Positions 1-8,845 of a stretch of 33,069 bases of DNA are shown here, piece after piece. How positions within the stretch are numbered: the first letter of the stretch is position 1; each line of letters begins with the position of its first letter. Both the position numbers and the translations under genes were made by a program. The notes under the pieces were generated by a model. The model had not been told where the DNA came from. It saw only the letters and a program-made list of their open reading frames with translations, and did not search any database. The DNA is taken from contig ONIU01000039.1 in assembly GCA_900317935.1 (NCBI GenBank), forward strand, positions 1 through 33,069, in the 5' to 3' direction. The stretch is from an uncultured bacterium. GTDB lineage: Bacteria > Muiribacteriota > Ozemobacteria > Ozemobacterales > Ozemobacteraceae.

Positions 1-1
1 T

Positions 2-3000
2 TGGGAAAAAGGAGCCGACGAAACTCCGTATTTGGCTAAACTTTCAACATCGGTGACATCTTGCAGTTTAAAAGATGATATAATTGTTGGTTTAAAACCA
101 TCAAATGATGGTTATCTTTATGTAGCTTTTAAAGAGGTGCCTAAAGAAAAGAATTCTCATGATAAAAAAGGCGGCGTGATATATAGATTCCCTATGTATC
201 TTTCTGATTGGTCTAGTTGGGCCGGGGAAGAGTTTGCGTATTTAGAAGATAAAAAATATTTATCTATAGATGTAAGCCCTGACGGGAATAGATTAGCAGC
301 AATAACAGAAACTGACGGTCTATTGATTGAGTATGATACAAAAAGTAAAACTCAGATTTACAATCCATTAACGATAAAAAATGGTGATAAAATGCCAACG
401 CCGTTTAAAAATGCGTATGTTAGCATATCTGATAAAGACACAGATTATACAAGTAAAAAGAGTTTGAGTGTAGCTGTTACAAGTAAAACCGAAATAAAAA
501 AATCACTTGTTGGTAATTTTGAATCCAATACCTCTACTCCTTTTAGATGTGCAAAGGTTGCCAGTGGAACTGAAGGAGGTTTTGTAGTCGTTAGTCCAAA
601 TGGAAAAAATATTGTTGCCAATGACAGGAAAAAGCCCTGGATTTATTTTTGGAATACTGGAACAACTAATTCAGAAGATTCTTTAACTTTAGAAAACAAT
701 GGAATTAGTGAATTTATATTAGAAAATAATTCTTCTGATCCAAAAAAAGAAAAAGGCTATACAAGCCTTGAAACAACAAAAAGAGATATATTAGCAGCTG
801 GTTTTGAGAACAATAATATAAAACTCTATGATTTAAACACTTTTAATGAATTAGAAGACGAAGGTTTTGTTGCAACCTATTCTTTATCTGATTTAGCGAT
901 GAACAATCTTGGAAATATGCTGTTAAGCAGTCATGGAAATAATACTACTGGTTGTTTTCAATATAATATTACTGATGGTTCTACTGTGAAACCTACAGTC
1001 AATGTTTATAGAAGAAAGGCAGTTTTTGATGATAGTTGGCCTAATATGGGATTTGCTTTGCAGTATGAAAAAGATAATAGTGGTGATATAACAAACGAAG
1101 GTTTTGTTAATCTATACTATTCTGTTTCTGACAGATGGGAAACTGTAGCAACAGATGCTTATGACCGTAGAAATTTTGTCATTAACCCTGAATGGAAAGG
1201 CTTGGACATGATAGGTATGCCAAACGGCGGCGCTATGGTTCTTTATGGAAAAGCTGATGGTTCGTCAATGGTAGAATGGATAGGTCGCAGAAATTGGGGC
1301 TCCTCTAATGTCGGAAAATATAGGCTTTTTGCTAGATGGACAAATATTTATACTGTTTCAGGAACTGATTTTTATTTGCCTTATAGTAACCTAACTTCTT
1401 TTAATACAGCAGATTCTGATTTTGGTGTTATTTGCAGATTAGTTTCTGCTTTAGAACCGAATACAGAAGTAAATTCCGTAGATTTTCAAGCTGCGAATGG
1501 GGGAAGAGGCTTGAATTTTAATGATGATTCTACAAGATGTATAACTCCAATTGTATTAAAAAAAGAAATCAATGGAAAATTTACAATAGCTAACTATGCA
1601 ACCAATAAAATTTCTACCCAAAAAGGTGAAACTCATTTAAATGTATCTATAACGTGGAAATATCCGTTTAGGATAAGCCGGCCAGATACTTATTATCTCG
1701 GTTGGTGGAACGGGTTTGAGGCAGAGTCAACCAAAGGGGTCATTGGGTATGATGTTAATGATGACGATAATGTTAATCCTAATGCCAAAGTTATAGCTAA
1801 TTTCGGATGGGCTTCAGCCAAAACTCTGCAAGATTTGATTTTGCAAGAAATTAATGATACATCACCTAAAAAAAGAAATTATAATATAAATTTTAAAATA
1901 ACGCCTGTTCAGTCTGTAAACACAGAATTTCCTCCTTTATTTTCTCGAAAGTTAGCAATAAGTCCTGATTGTGGAACGCTTGCTGTTTTGGCAACTAATA
2001 CGTCAAATATCCCTGTTGTAAATTTTTATGATTTCAATAATCAAATTTATGGCCCAGAAACTCAAATTGAAGGTTTACTGTTAGATTACAGAAAACCTAA
2101 AGATAGCGGCAAAATTAGCGGTTCTGTAGTTAGACAATGGCCGGAAGAAACAGGTGAGTCTCTTTTTGGTAAAGTTGAAGATAATTGTGATTTTAACAAT
2201 AATGGAACTGATATTTTTAATTTAAAAAAGTGTACTACTAAGTATGAAACTTGGGCATCTTTTAATGATTTGCCTTGTAATTATTATGCAGATAATTCAG
2301 ATATATCTAATATGGAATGTAAAGGAAAGAATAGAGGATATGCCAATAAAAGATTTATAGGTTATATAAGACCAGAATCTGCTTTTAGTTTTATGCAAAT
2401 GTATTTTACCGATGAGCCTAGGGTTTTCATAAACAATTCTTTGATTTATGGAACAGTCGAAAGAGGCCCTGTAGCGTTCATTAATAACTCTGTTCCTGTT
2501 TGTTTAAACTCTTATTCGAGTAATTTATTCCAGTTGGATCAAGCTTCCAACAAAGGCGATATGAAGCTAAGTCTGTTTTTTAATAGAAATAATGTAAGTA
2601 TTAGTTCTCTGAATAGTAAAGGTAATGATACTTATACTCACCATTATGATTTAAAGAGTAGTGATATAACCAATGGGTGGTCTTCTTTAGAGTCAAAATA
2701 TACATATATTCTCAACAATAAACCAGTTTTTATGGGTTCGCGGAAACTTCAATCTCCTAGTTCAGGTTCAAAATTAGATTTATCACATGGTGATATGCTT
2801 TTCTCAAGAGACAGAGCTATGCCAGTTCTATATATTAAAGGTAAAATATATTTATGGATTATTTACAATAATAAACTCATTAGAGCAAAGGTTGGTGCAA
2901 ATCTGTTGCATAATTTTGCACTATCTTCTGATGGGCAGAAAATAATATGCGGCAGAACACATTCAAGTAAAAACTATATTTCTGTTTTTAATATTTCTTC

Positions 3001-5350
3001 TCCAAATGAATCTTTATTTACAGAAGATGGAAATGAATTTGATTTAAATACAAATGCCAATACTTACTTATGTGAAATAGCTAGCTTTCCTGTTGATTCA
3101 ACACCACAATATCTGACGACAAAACCCCTCACTTCTTATAATTCATCGAAAATCGGCGGTAAATATAAGAGTTTAAATGCAACAAGCACTTTTACAATTA
3201 CACCAAATTCCGCAGCAGCAGCTTCTGGCGGTATATATCTATTTAGAGCTAATCAAGACATGTTTGCTATATACAATCCTTTGAGTAATAAACTTGATAT
3301 TAAAGGCAGTTCTAAAAAAAATATGTATTCATCTGTTATTGCTGCTTATAACGATATTATTTATTCTTTTGGAAATGCAGGGGATGGAACAAATCAAAAC
3401 CCTCGATCTGGTATGGTTCAAAGCTACAATATTAATACTGATAAGGCATTAACTTCGTTAAATGAAGCCGTTCCTGAAACAAGTTCAATTTATACTGATT
3501 CTTATCAGGTAAGTATGGGATATGTGAAGTCTGGTTGTTCAAATTTCATTGATTCTATTGGTGATTATTTAAGCGGAAGTAATGTGGATGATCCTAAGAA
3601 GGCTTTTGTTTATTTACCGGAGTCTTATACAAGAACTACTAATACAAATCCTTACATAGATATAAAATTTAATTCTCCGCTTACTGTTAATAAATTATTG
3701 ATAACGAATCATAAGCCTTCTTCGGATACAAATTCTAGCGATAAAAGCGTGAGAAAATTTAAACTTGAAGGAGCAAACTCATCTTCTTTTACCACTATTA
3801 AAACAATAGATGATGTGGGCGAACATGGAATGGATATCAATTCGTCTAGTTACTTTGAATCTATTGGAGAGCATTGTTTCAAAACTTATAGATTACACTT
3901 AACTCATGTAAAGGGCACAATAAAAACAATTGCTGGAGCAATTTCTGGTTGGATAACTGGTGAGGAAGCATTTCATGAATGTAGTAAATATTATAATGGA
4001 ACTCCAGCTGACTATAAATATGATGGTGTAGTTAATTTAATTCAGTTATGGCGAACAGGGGTTAAACGACTTACACCAAGTGTTAAAGAACCATCTTTTT
4101 TAGGAGTGCCTACAGAACAAAATGTTAATTCTGTTAATTGGACAATAGGAACATTCACTTCAACGCTTGAATGGTCTGAAAACAATTCTTCAGGAGCATC
4201 TCTAAGGGATGTTTTTGTTCCTGGTTCTAGTTCTAATGATGTAGAAAATAATGTTTTTACATCAGAACCACATGGATGGAACTGCAGCAAAACTTATCCT
4301 TCTTTAAGACTAGTTTTGCCTAATCCAGAAGCTGTTTGTGCTGTTAGATATGCTAATAGTGGTCAGTCAGGAAAAGGAAGAATTGTTAAATTTGAACTTT
4401 ATGGAAATAATGATGTTGGGGCGGATATTCCTAATGTAGACGACGATAACGATATTGTTGACCCTAAATGGGGTAAACCTATTGAATTTACCAATAATTT
4501 ACCTGCTTATTATGGACCGAATATAGTGAGTACATTTATTACAGCAGAAGTTAAAGCTCCTAGAAAATATAGAAATTATCTTGTTAGAATTACTGAAAAA
4601 AGCGAAGATGTTTTGAGACTAATTGGCTTTGAAATGTTTTCGAGCCCTGAAAAAGATGAATTACCTTCAGAAGATTATATGACTCCTATGAAAAATGATA
4701 ATTTAGGCGATATCAATTTAAGCGATGGAGCTGCCTGTGCTACTCCTTATGGATTGGTTTATACGGGTGGTTTCGATGGAGCAGATAAGGCTTCAAAAAC
4801 TGCTTTGTTATATTGGCCTCATGCTATCAATAAATATGATGGTCATTATAATCAATATGGAATATCAAGAAGTTTACCAAATATGAAATATCCTAGGGCT
4901 AATCATGTTCTTGTATGGCATAAAGGTAAAATATATGCTATTGGGGGACGATTTGATACTGGAGATGGTAGTGTTTATGATAATGCCAGTTTTACTGAGG
5001 TTTTAGATTATAACAATAGTATGGAATGGGAGGATTATTCAAAACCCTATAAATATGTTGATGGAGCTAATGCTGCTGAAAATTATATGGCTAAACGCTA
5101 TAACCATGGGGCTTGTAGTTTTGGTGATGAAATATTTATTTTTGGCGGATTAGAAGATTCAAGCTATGTTCGAAACTCTGCAGTGGCTTTTAACCCCGAT
5201 ACTGGTGTTGTAAGAAAGTTAACTGATTTGAGTGATGTTTTAGGTTCTAATGTAAAATTAAATCCTTGTGTTGCTGTGCCATTTGGTTCGAAAATATATA
5301 TATTTGGTATGTACCAAGGCAGTTTGAAAATTCTAGAATACACCCCGTAA
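2..5350 (+). CDS. Giant surface/secreted-type protein, beta-propeller + discoidin-like + kelch (5'-partial)
   Basis: The reading frame is open from base 2, and the residues before the first possible start (TTG at 32) read like continuous protein, so the true start lies left of the window and any signal peptide is not visible. About 1782 residues are present. WD40/YVTN-like blades are scattered through the first 1000 residues, with repeated 'SPDG'-type turns (for example IDVSPDGNRLAA and FALSSDGQKIICG). Around residues 1177-1277 and 1417-1475 there are stretches like F5/8 type C (discoidin) folds. The last ~200 residues hold kelch repeats (HKGKIYAIGG, GDEIFIFGG, GSKIYIFG). Such modules bind carbohydrate or protein partners, so an extracellular adhesin or display role is inferred. 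No catalytic motif was seen. Asn, Ser and Tyr are abundant. It ends 47 bases before the IS inverted repeat and is not disrupted by it. Domain-level confidence is good; the function is unknown. Confidence 0.75.
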   Translation, partial: WEKGADETPYLAKLSTSVTSCSLKDDIIVGLKPSNDGYLYVAFKEVPKEKNSHDKKGGVIYRFPMYLSDWSSWAGEEFAYLEDKKYLSIDVSPDGNRLAAITETDGLLIEYDTKSKTQIYNPLTIKNGDKMPTPFKNAYVSISDKDTDYTSKKSLSVAVTSKTEIKKSLVGNFESNTSTPFRCAKVASGTEGGFVVVSPNGKNIVANDRKKPWIYFWNTGTTNSEDSLTLENNGISEFILENNSSDPKKEKGYTSLETTKRDILAAGFENNNIKLYDLNTFNELEDEGFVATYSLSDLAMNNLGNMLLSSHGNNTTGCFQYNITDGSTVKPTVNVYRRKAVFDDSWPNMGFALQYEKDNSGDITNEGFVNLYYSVSDRWETVATDAYDRRNFVINPEWKGLDMIGMPNGGAMVLYGKADGSSMVEWIGRRNWGSSNVGKYRLFARWTNIYTVSGTDFYLPYSNLTSFNTADSDFGVICRLVSALEPNTEVNSVDFQAANGGRGLNFNDDSTRCITPIVLKKEINGKFTIANYATNKISTQKGETHLNVSITWKYPFRISRPDTYYLGWWNGFEAESTKGVIGYDVNDDDNVNPNAKVIANFGWASAKTLQDLILQEINDTSPKKRNYNINFKITPVQSVNTEFPPLFSRKLAISPDCGTLAVLATNTSNIPVVNFYDFNNQIYGPETQIEGLLLDYRKPKDSGKISGSVVRQWPEETGESLFGKVEDNCDFNNNGTDIFNLKKCTTKYETWASFNDLPCNYYADNSDISNMECKGKNRGYANKRFIGYIRPESAFSFMQMYFTDEPRVFINNSLIYGTVERGPVAFINNSVPVCLNSYSSNLFQLDQASNKGDMKLSLFFNRNNVSISSLNSKGNDTYTHHYDLKSSDITNGWSSLESKYTYILNNKPVFMGSRKLQSPSSGSKLDLSHGDMLFSRDRAMPVLYIKGKIYLWIIYNNKLIRAKVGANLLHNFALSSDGQKIICGRTHSSKNYISVFNISSPNESLFTEDGNEFDLNTNANTYLCEIASFPVDSTPQYLTTKPLTSYNSSKIGGKYKSLNATSTFTITPNSAAAASGGIYLFRANQDMFAIYNPLSNKLDIKGSSKKNMYSSVIAAYNDIIYSFGNAGDGTNQNPRSGMVQSYNINTDKALTSLNEAVPETSSIYTDSYQVSMGYVKSGCSNFIDSIGDYLSGSNVDDPKKAFVYLPESYTRTTNTNPYIDIKFNSPLTVNKLLITNHKPSSDTNSSDKSVRKFKLEGANSSSFTTIKTIDDVGEHGMDINSSSYFESIGEHCFKTYRLHLTHVKGTIKTIAGAISGWITGEEAFHECSKYYNGTPADYKYDGVVNLIQLWRTGVKRLTPSVKEPSFLGVPTEQNVNSVNWTIGTFTSTLEWSENNSSGASLRDVFVPGSSSNDVENNVFTSEPHGWNCSKTYPSLRLVLPNPEAVCAVRYANSGQSGKGRIVKFELYGNNDVGADIPNVDDDNDIVDPKWGKPIEFTNNLPAYYGPNIVSTFITAEVKAPRKYRNYLVRITEKSEDVLRLIGFEMFSSPEKDELPSEDYMTPMKNDNLGDINLSDGAACATPYGLVYTGGFDGADKASKTALLYWPHAINKYDGHYNQYGISRSLPNMKYPRANHVLVWHKGKIYAIGGRFDTGDGSVYDNASFTEVLDYNNSMEWEDYSKPYKYVDGANAAENYMAKRYNHGACSFGDEIFIFGGLEDSSYVRNSAVAFNPDTGVVRKLTDLSDVLGSNVKLNPCVAVPFGSKIYIFGMYQGSLKILEYTP

Positions 5351-5351
5351 C

Positions 5352-5379
5352 TTAGGAATTAGGAGTTAGGAGTTAGGAA
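5352..5379 (+). repeat. Heptamer tandem repeat (TTAGGAR)x4
   Basis: Four head-to-tail copies of TTAGGAA or TTAGGAG follow directly after the stop codon of the giant gene and precede the IS end. The run is purely non-coding. Confidence 0.85.
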
Positions 5380-5547
5380 TTAATAAACTATACCCCTAAA
5401 CTATACCCCTGAAAATGGACAGTGATATTTAGGGGGTGCCCTAATTTTTGACAGGTAAAAGAGGGGCGAAACCTAAAAAATGGACATTTTCCAGGGGATA
5501 AGTTTTATGATAGACTTAACCCATGTCGAGCAGGAAAGAAGCTAAAA

Positions 5548-5967
5548 ATGGGTGTTTTTACCGAAGAAGAAATCAAAATTCTAAGCACAAACATTTACGT
5601 TAAACATATCACTCGGTTCCAGATTCAGTTTACAGACGAATTCAAACGTATTGTCTATGAAGAGAAATGCAAAGGCAAACGTGTCAGGGAGATTCTGAAG
5701 GAACATGGAATAGATCCGGAACTTTTAAGCCGTAAACAGGTTGAAAGACTGAGCTGCATGGTCAACAAACTTGCAGACAGGGCAACAGGTTTTACAGACC
5801 TTCGTCATGAACGCGTATCAAAACCTGAAGGACAGTCTGAAATCACTATCAAACAGCTTACTCATGAAGTTGCCTATTTACGCCAGCAGGTCGAATTTTT
5901 AAAAAAATTACGAATGGCAGATTTGGAGGCCCAGAAACAATGGGAATCAAAGCATCGCCAGAAATAA
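5548..5967 (+). CDS. IS3-family transposase OrfA (helix-turn-helix, leucine-zipper-like end)
   Basis: This 139-residue protein is the DNA-binding half of an IS3-type transposase. Residues 20-65 (FTDEFKRIVYEEKCKGKRVREIL) are typical of OrfA helix-turn-helix segments. Residues 97-128 form a heptad-type helix (LTHEVAYLRQQVEFLKKL), as expected for the oligomerisation zipper. The ATG follows an AGGAAAG Shine-Dalgarno-like stretch. Its last 28 bases overlap orfB, which is read in the -1 frame. Translation normally makes OrfA alone, and slipping at the A7 run within the zipper codons makes the OrfAB fusion, which is the transposase in this family. Confidence 0.9.
   Translation: MGVFTEEEIKILSTNIYVKHITRFQIQFTDEFKRIVYEEKCKGKRVREILKEHGIDPELLSRKQVERLSCMVNKLADRATGFTDLRHERVSKPEGQSEITIKQLTHEVAYLRQQVEFLKKLRMADLEAQKQWESKHRQK
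5901..5907 (+). promoter_or_regulatory. Programmed -1 ribosomal frameshift site (A AAA AAA)
   Basis: Seven consecutive A residues lie in the phase A_AAA_AAA relative to OrfA (codons TTA AAA AAA). This is the canonical slippery heptamer for IS3-family OrfAB synthesis. The -1 frame is open from here into orfB. Confidence 0.85.
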
Positions 5968-6896
5968 AATTCTGTCTTATACAGAAAGCAGTCCAGGACA
6001 ACGACAATCACCTTTCCATAAGCCTTTTATGCAAAATGGCTGGAGTTTCAAGGTCTGGATTCTATTCATGGATAGAGGGTGAACCATCACGTAAGGCTAA
6101 GGAAGAAAAAGACCGCAGAGACTTCGACATAGTACTGGAAGCATACAGATACCGATATCCGAAAGGAGCCAGAGGAATCTATATGCATCTTCTGCATCAC
6201 AATATATGCATGAATATTAAAAAGATTCGAAGGCTCATGGATAAATACGGCTTACGATGTCCGATCAGGAAACTCAATCCTTACCGTCAGATGGCAAAAG
6301 CCATGAAAACAAGCAATGTAGCTCCGAATCTGGTTAATAGAAACTTCAGGCAGTATGGACCTAGAAAGATACTGCTTACGGATATAACTTATCTTTTCCA
6401 CAAGGACGGCTGTTGCTATCTTTCAACAATTCTTGATGCTTACACGCATGAAATACTTGCTTATATGCTTAGCCAGAATCTGAAGGTTGACTTCGTTATA
6501 AAGACAGTAGATTCCCTTGTCGAAAAGTATGGAAGTTCGCTGGATAACTGGGTATATATTCATTCAGACCAGGGATGTCATTATACAAGCAAGGCTTTCA
6601 TAGAAAAACTCAAAGATGAAAACTTTATACAGTCTATGTCAAGAAAAGGGAACTGCTGGGATAATGCTCCTCAGGAAAGTTTCTATGGACACATGAAGGA
6701 TGAGATAGAATACGAGGTAGCAAAATGCAGGACCTATGATGACGTCAAATATATCGTGAAGGACTGGATGCAATACTACAATAATGAAAGATACCAGTGG
6801 GACCTGTTAAAACTAGCTCCTAAAGAATACTATGAATATATAAAGACAGGATATTATCCTATACCAAATTCCTATAACAAAATTAAGAACAATTAA
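5940..6896 (+). CDS. IS3-family transposase OrfB (DDE integrase core)
   Basis: This 318-residue catalytic half starts with an HTH_21-like segment (residues 25-100) and continues into an rve integrase core. The catalytic triad is visible as D148 in LLTDITYL, D210 in IHSDQGCHYTS and E246 in NAPQESFYGHMK. The D-E spacing of 35 residues is diagnostic of the IS3 group. The motif YYNNERYQWDL near the end and the GYYP tail are also typical. It is expected mostly as the OrfAB fusion. However, a GGAGG at 5925-5929 lies ten bases before its own ATG, so independent translation of OrfB, often reported as a regulator in this family, is possible. No truncation or internal stop is seen. Confidence 0.93.
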   Translation: MGIKASPEIKFCLIQKAVQDNDNHLSISLLCKMAGVSRSGFYSWIEGEPSRKAKEEKDRRDFDIVLEAYRYRYPKGARGIYMHLLHHNICMNIKKIRRLMDKYGLRCPIRKLNPYRQMAKAMKTSNVAPNLVNRNFRQYGPRKILLTDITYLFHKDGCCYLSTILDAYTHEILAYMLSQNLKVDFVIKTVDSLVEKYGSSLDNWVYIHSDQGCHYTSKAFIEKLKDENFIQSMSRKGNCWDNAPQESFYGHMKDEIEYEVAKCRTYDDVKYIVKDWMQYYNNERYQWDLLKLAPKEYYEYIKTGYYPIPNSYNKIKNN

Positions 6897-7097
6897 GTAA
6901 TTATATAAAAGAAAGGAGGACTATTATTTTTTTATTTCAAAGGGAGAGTAATTTTTATACCCCCCTATATATAAGTGTCCTTGACATTGGGTACAGTTTA
7001 TAAAGATAGAGTCTTAGTTACCAGTTGTCTGTTATCAGTAGACAGATAAATTGATAGTTGTTCTGCAATTCCCACAGCGAAGCGTCACACTTTTAAC

Positions 7098-7151
7098 CCT
7101 TCCAACCCTTCTCACCCTTCTCACCCTTCTCACCCTTCTAACTCTTCTAAC
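7098..7151 (+). repeat. 9-bp tandem repeat, six units (consensus CCTTCTCAC)
   Basis: The six consecutive 9-mers are CCTTCCAAC, three exact CCTTCTCAC, CCTTCTAAC and TCTTCTAAC. All are pyrimidine-rich on this strand. There are no spacers, so this is not a CRISPR. Confidence 0.85.
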
Positions 7152-7461
7152 ATTACTAAAACATAGCGGACTGTCGCTTGCTCAACCTTATTCTCCTCCG
7201 CGGTCTCTGTAAATTTCTGCCTTCAAATAAACTTTGAGGGAACGAGCCTTGTGCGGAGAATAGAAGGTTTCGGTGCAGCGTAACCCTTCCAACAATTCCC
7301 ACAGTGAAACGTCCCACAAGTTGCGTAAGCAACTGTCCTACTATCTGCACAAGAGCCGCAGGCTCTGTCGCTCTCTTGTTCTACCGCTCTGCCGCTTGCA
7401 TCTCAATTTTTAGTTTTTATCCACCACTTACCACCCACCACTCACCACCTTATACCACCAC

Positions 7462-7478
7462 GCCAAGCTTCGCTTGGC
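7462..7478 (+). repeat. Hairpin GCCAAGC-TTC-GCTTGGC
   Basis: This is a perfect 7-bp stem with a three-base loop. The same stem with loop AAA occurs at 10794-10810, before hflX. Its 3' arm contains the -35 box of the promoter listed next. Confidence 0.75.
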
Positions 7479-7502
7479 TTTCTTTCCAAAATATGCTATA
7501 CT
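7474..7502 (+). promoter_or_regulatory. Sigma-70-type promoter of the isomerase-like gene
   Basis: TTGGCT (7474-7479) and TATACT (7497-7502) are separated by exactly 17 bases. Transcription would start near 7509, giving a 5' leader of about 28 bases to the ATG at 7537. The -35 hexamer lies inside the 3' arm of the preceding hairpin. Confidence 0.55.
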
Positions 7503-7536
7503 TTTGTACACAGAAATCAGTTACGGGAGAACAACT

Positions 7537-8754
7537 ATGACTACCGGTATATTGTTTTTGCATTCCTTATCACAAGATAAAGACAGACTTGTTCAGTTAA
7601 AGAAAAATTTTATTTCTGCTTGTCTCGCATCATTTGGTTGCCGTGAAATTACTGAAAAACAGTTCGATTCATGTGATTTTATTGTGGTAATGATTCTTAC
7701 CGGTGGAACCGAAAACATATTTTTAAATCTTTGGTCATCTATTAAAGCTTCAGGAAAACCTTTCGTAATTGCTTCCAGTGAAACAGACAACTCTTTGCCT
7801 GCTGCTGTAGAAATTTTAAGCTGGCTTCGTCAGAATGAGCCGGGCTGCAGAACTTCTATTGTTCACGGCAGTTTCGAGGCTCAGGCTCAGAAAATTCAGA
7901 AGCTTGTTTCTGTAGATATGGGAATGACTTTAGAAGGTCAGGTAATAGGCGTTGTTGGTGGCCCTTCAAAATGGCTTATAGCTTCTGCTCCTGATTTTGC
8001 AAAAATAGAAGATAATACTGGAGCAAAAGTTCTGACAATTCCTATGGAAGAATTTGAAAAATATATTGCTCAGGTTGAAGAAGAAGAAAAGAAAGAATTT
8101 GCCAAACGTTTTGAAGAAAGAAGGGCAAATATTTCTGTTGAAGAACTTTATCTTTCAGCATCTATTTATGCTGGTTTAAAGAGATTGATTGCAGCAAAGG
8201 AACTTACAGCTTTAACAATCAGATGTTTCGATTTGCTTTCAAGTCATAAAACAACAGGCTGTATGGCTCTTTCTCTGCTAAATGATGAAGGTATTCCTGC
8301 GGGTTGCGAAGGCGATGTTCCGGCTTTAATAACTATGATGGTAGCCAAGGATGCATTAAGAAAAACAGCTTTTATGGCTAATGTTTCCAGTATTAGGGGC
8401 TCGGTTGTTACTTTTGCCCATTGTACCTGCCCAACCAGTATTCTTAACTACTATCATCTGGAAACCCATTTTGAATCAGGCTTAGGCGTATCTGTGGCTG
8501 GTGAATTTCAGGAACGTTTCTTTACAATGCTCAGGGTTGACCCGATAGAAAAGCGCTATGTCATGATGAAGGGAGAATCAATGGAACACAAATATTCTCC
8601 AAATTTATGCCGCACTCAGTTAAAATTAGATATGCCTGGAGTTGACAGTTATTTCTTTAATAAGCCTTTGGGAAATCATCATATTCTTATTCCTGGTGAT
8701 AACTTGAATAAACTTCAGGAATGGTTCTATTCTGAAGGTTATGCTCGCGTATAA
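7537..8754 (+). CDS. L-fucose/L-arabinose isomerase-like protein
   Basis: This 405-residue protein starts at an ATG preceded by GGGAGA six bases upstream; an upstream in-frame TTG (7474) lies in the promoter and is rejected. The general fold assignment rests on the C-terminal half. GCEGDVPALITMMV (about residues 255-268) matches the metal-site loop of fucose isomerase-like proteins. The stretch FAHCTCP followed by THFESGLGVSVAGEF (about residues 293-325) matches the C-terminal domain of archaeal and bacterial FucI-like relatives. The N-terminal ~200 residues look like the two Rossmann-type domains of that family (FIVVMILTGGTE). Members interconvert aldoses and ketoses with Mn2+, but the substrate cannot be told from sequence. 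Oddly, no sugar kinase, aldolase or transporter is nearby, so a non-fucose substrate or a moonlighting role is possible. Confidence 0.72.
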   Translation: MTTGILFLHSLSQDKDRLVQLKKNFISACLASFGCREITEKQFDSCDFIVVMILTGGTENIFLNLWSSIKASGKPFVIASSETDNSLPAAVEILSWLRQNEPGCRTSIVHGSFEAQAQKIQKLVSVDMGMTLEGQVIGVVGGPSKWLIASAPDFAKIEDNTGAKVLTIPMEEFEKYIAQVEEEEKKEFAKRFEERRANISVEELYLSASIYAGLKRLIAAKELTALTIRCFDLLSSHKTTGCMALSLLNDEGIPAGCEGDVPALITMMVAKDALRKTAFMANVSSIRGSVVTFAHCTCPTSILNYYHLETHFESGLGVSVAGEFQERFFTMLRVDPIEKRYVMMKGESMEHKYSPNLCRTQLKLDMPGVDSYFFNKPLGNHHILIPGDNLNKLQEWFYSEGYARV

Positions 8755-8845
8755 TATTCAGAGGTTGATATCCGCAATTTCTTAAAGTCTTTTATCTTTA
8801 TTTGCGGAGATAAAAAAAGCATCAAAAATAATAGGAAATCATTAT

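Larger units (their letters stand above)
5398..6999 (+). mobile_element. IS3-family insertion sequence (IS150-like), complete
   Basis: The element carries overlapping orfA/orfB and has long imperfect inverted repeats of about 40 bp. The left end (5398-5437) and the reverse complement of the right end (6959-6999) share the blocks AAACT-TACCC, GGACA and TA-GGGGG in register. The left tip is unusual in that the 13-mer TAAACTATACCCC occurs twice in tandem (5384-5396 and 5397-5409), so the exact left boundary is uncertain by 13 bp. By the family convention of TG...CA ends, the right tip could also be read as ending at 6995. No clear 3-4 bp target duplication could be recognised. Both reading frames and the frameshift signal are intact, so the copy may be active. 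Confidence 0.88.
7000..7536. other. Non-coding gap rich in short repeats and hairpins
   Basis: This ~540-base stretch between the IS and the isomerase gene holds no convincing gene. It contains a 9-bp tandem array (7098-7151), a pyrimidine-rich CCACC-type tract (about 7421-7460), and small hairpins such as GTTGC-GTAA-GCAAC near 7320 and GAGCC-GCA-GGCTC near 7350. It also contains a weak long-range pairing, CTCCGC near 7196 with GCGGAG near 7253. The final 65 bases hold the promoter of the next gene. Short open frames here on both strands have repeat-derived composition and no ribosome sites. Confidence 0.7.

Noticed and set aside
5398..6999. Target-site duplication of the IS.
   Set aside because: The bases outside the inverted repeats do not give a clean 3-4 bp direct repeat. 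The doubled left tip makes the boundary uncertain.
7098..7151. Possible CRISPR-like array.
   Set aside because: The units are 9 bp and directly adjacent with no spacers, and no cas genes are in the window.
7156..7350. Minus-strand open frame and the overlapping + frame at 7304-7540 in the gap after the IS.
   Set aside because: Both have repeat-like composition and no ribosome site, and the + frame runs through the promoter of the isomerase gene. They are not credible genes.
8771..8808. Inverted repeat TCCGCAA / TTGCGGA after the isomerase gene as a terminator.
   Set aside because: The loop is 24 bases, the stem only 7 bp, and the run after it is A-rich on this strand rather than T-rich. It does not meet terminator criteria.
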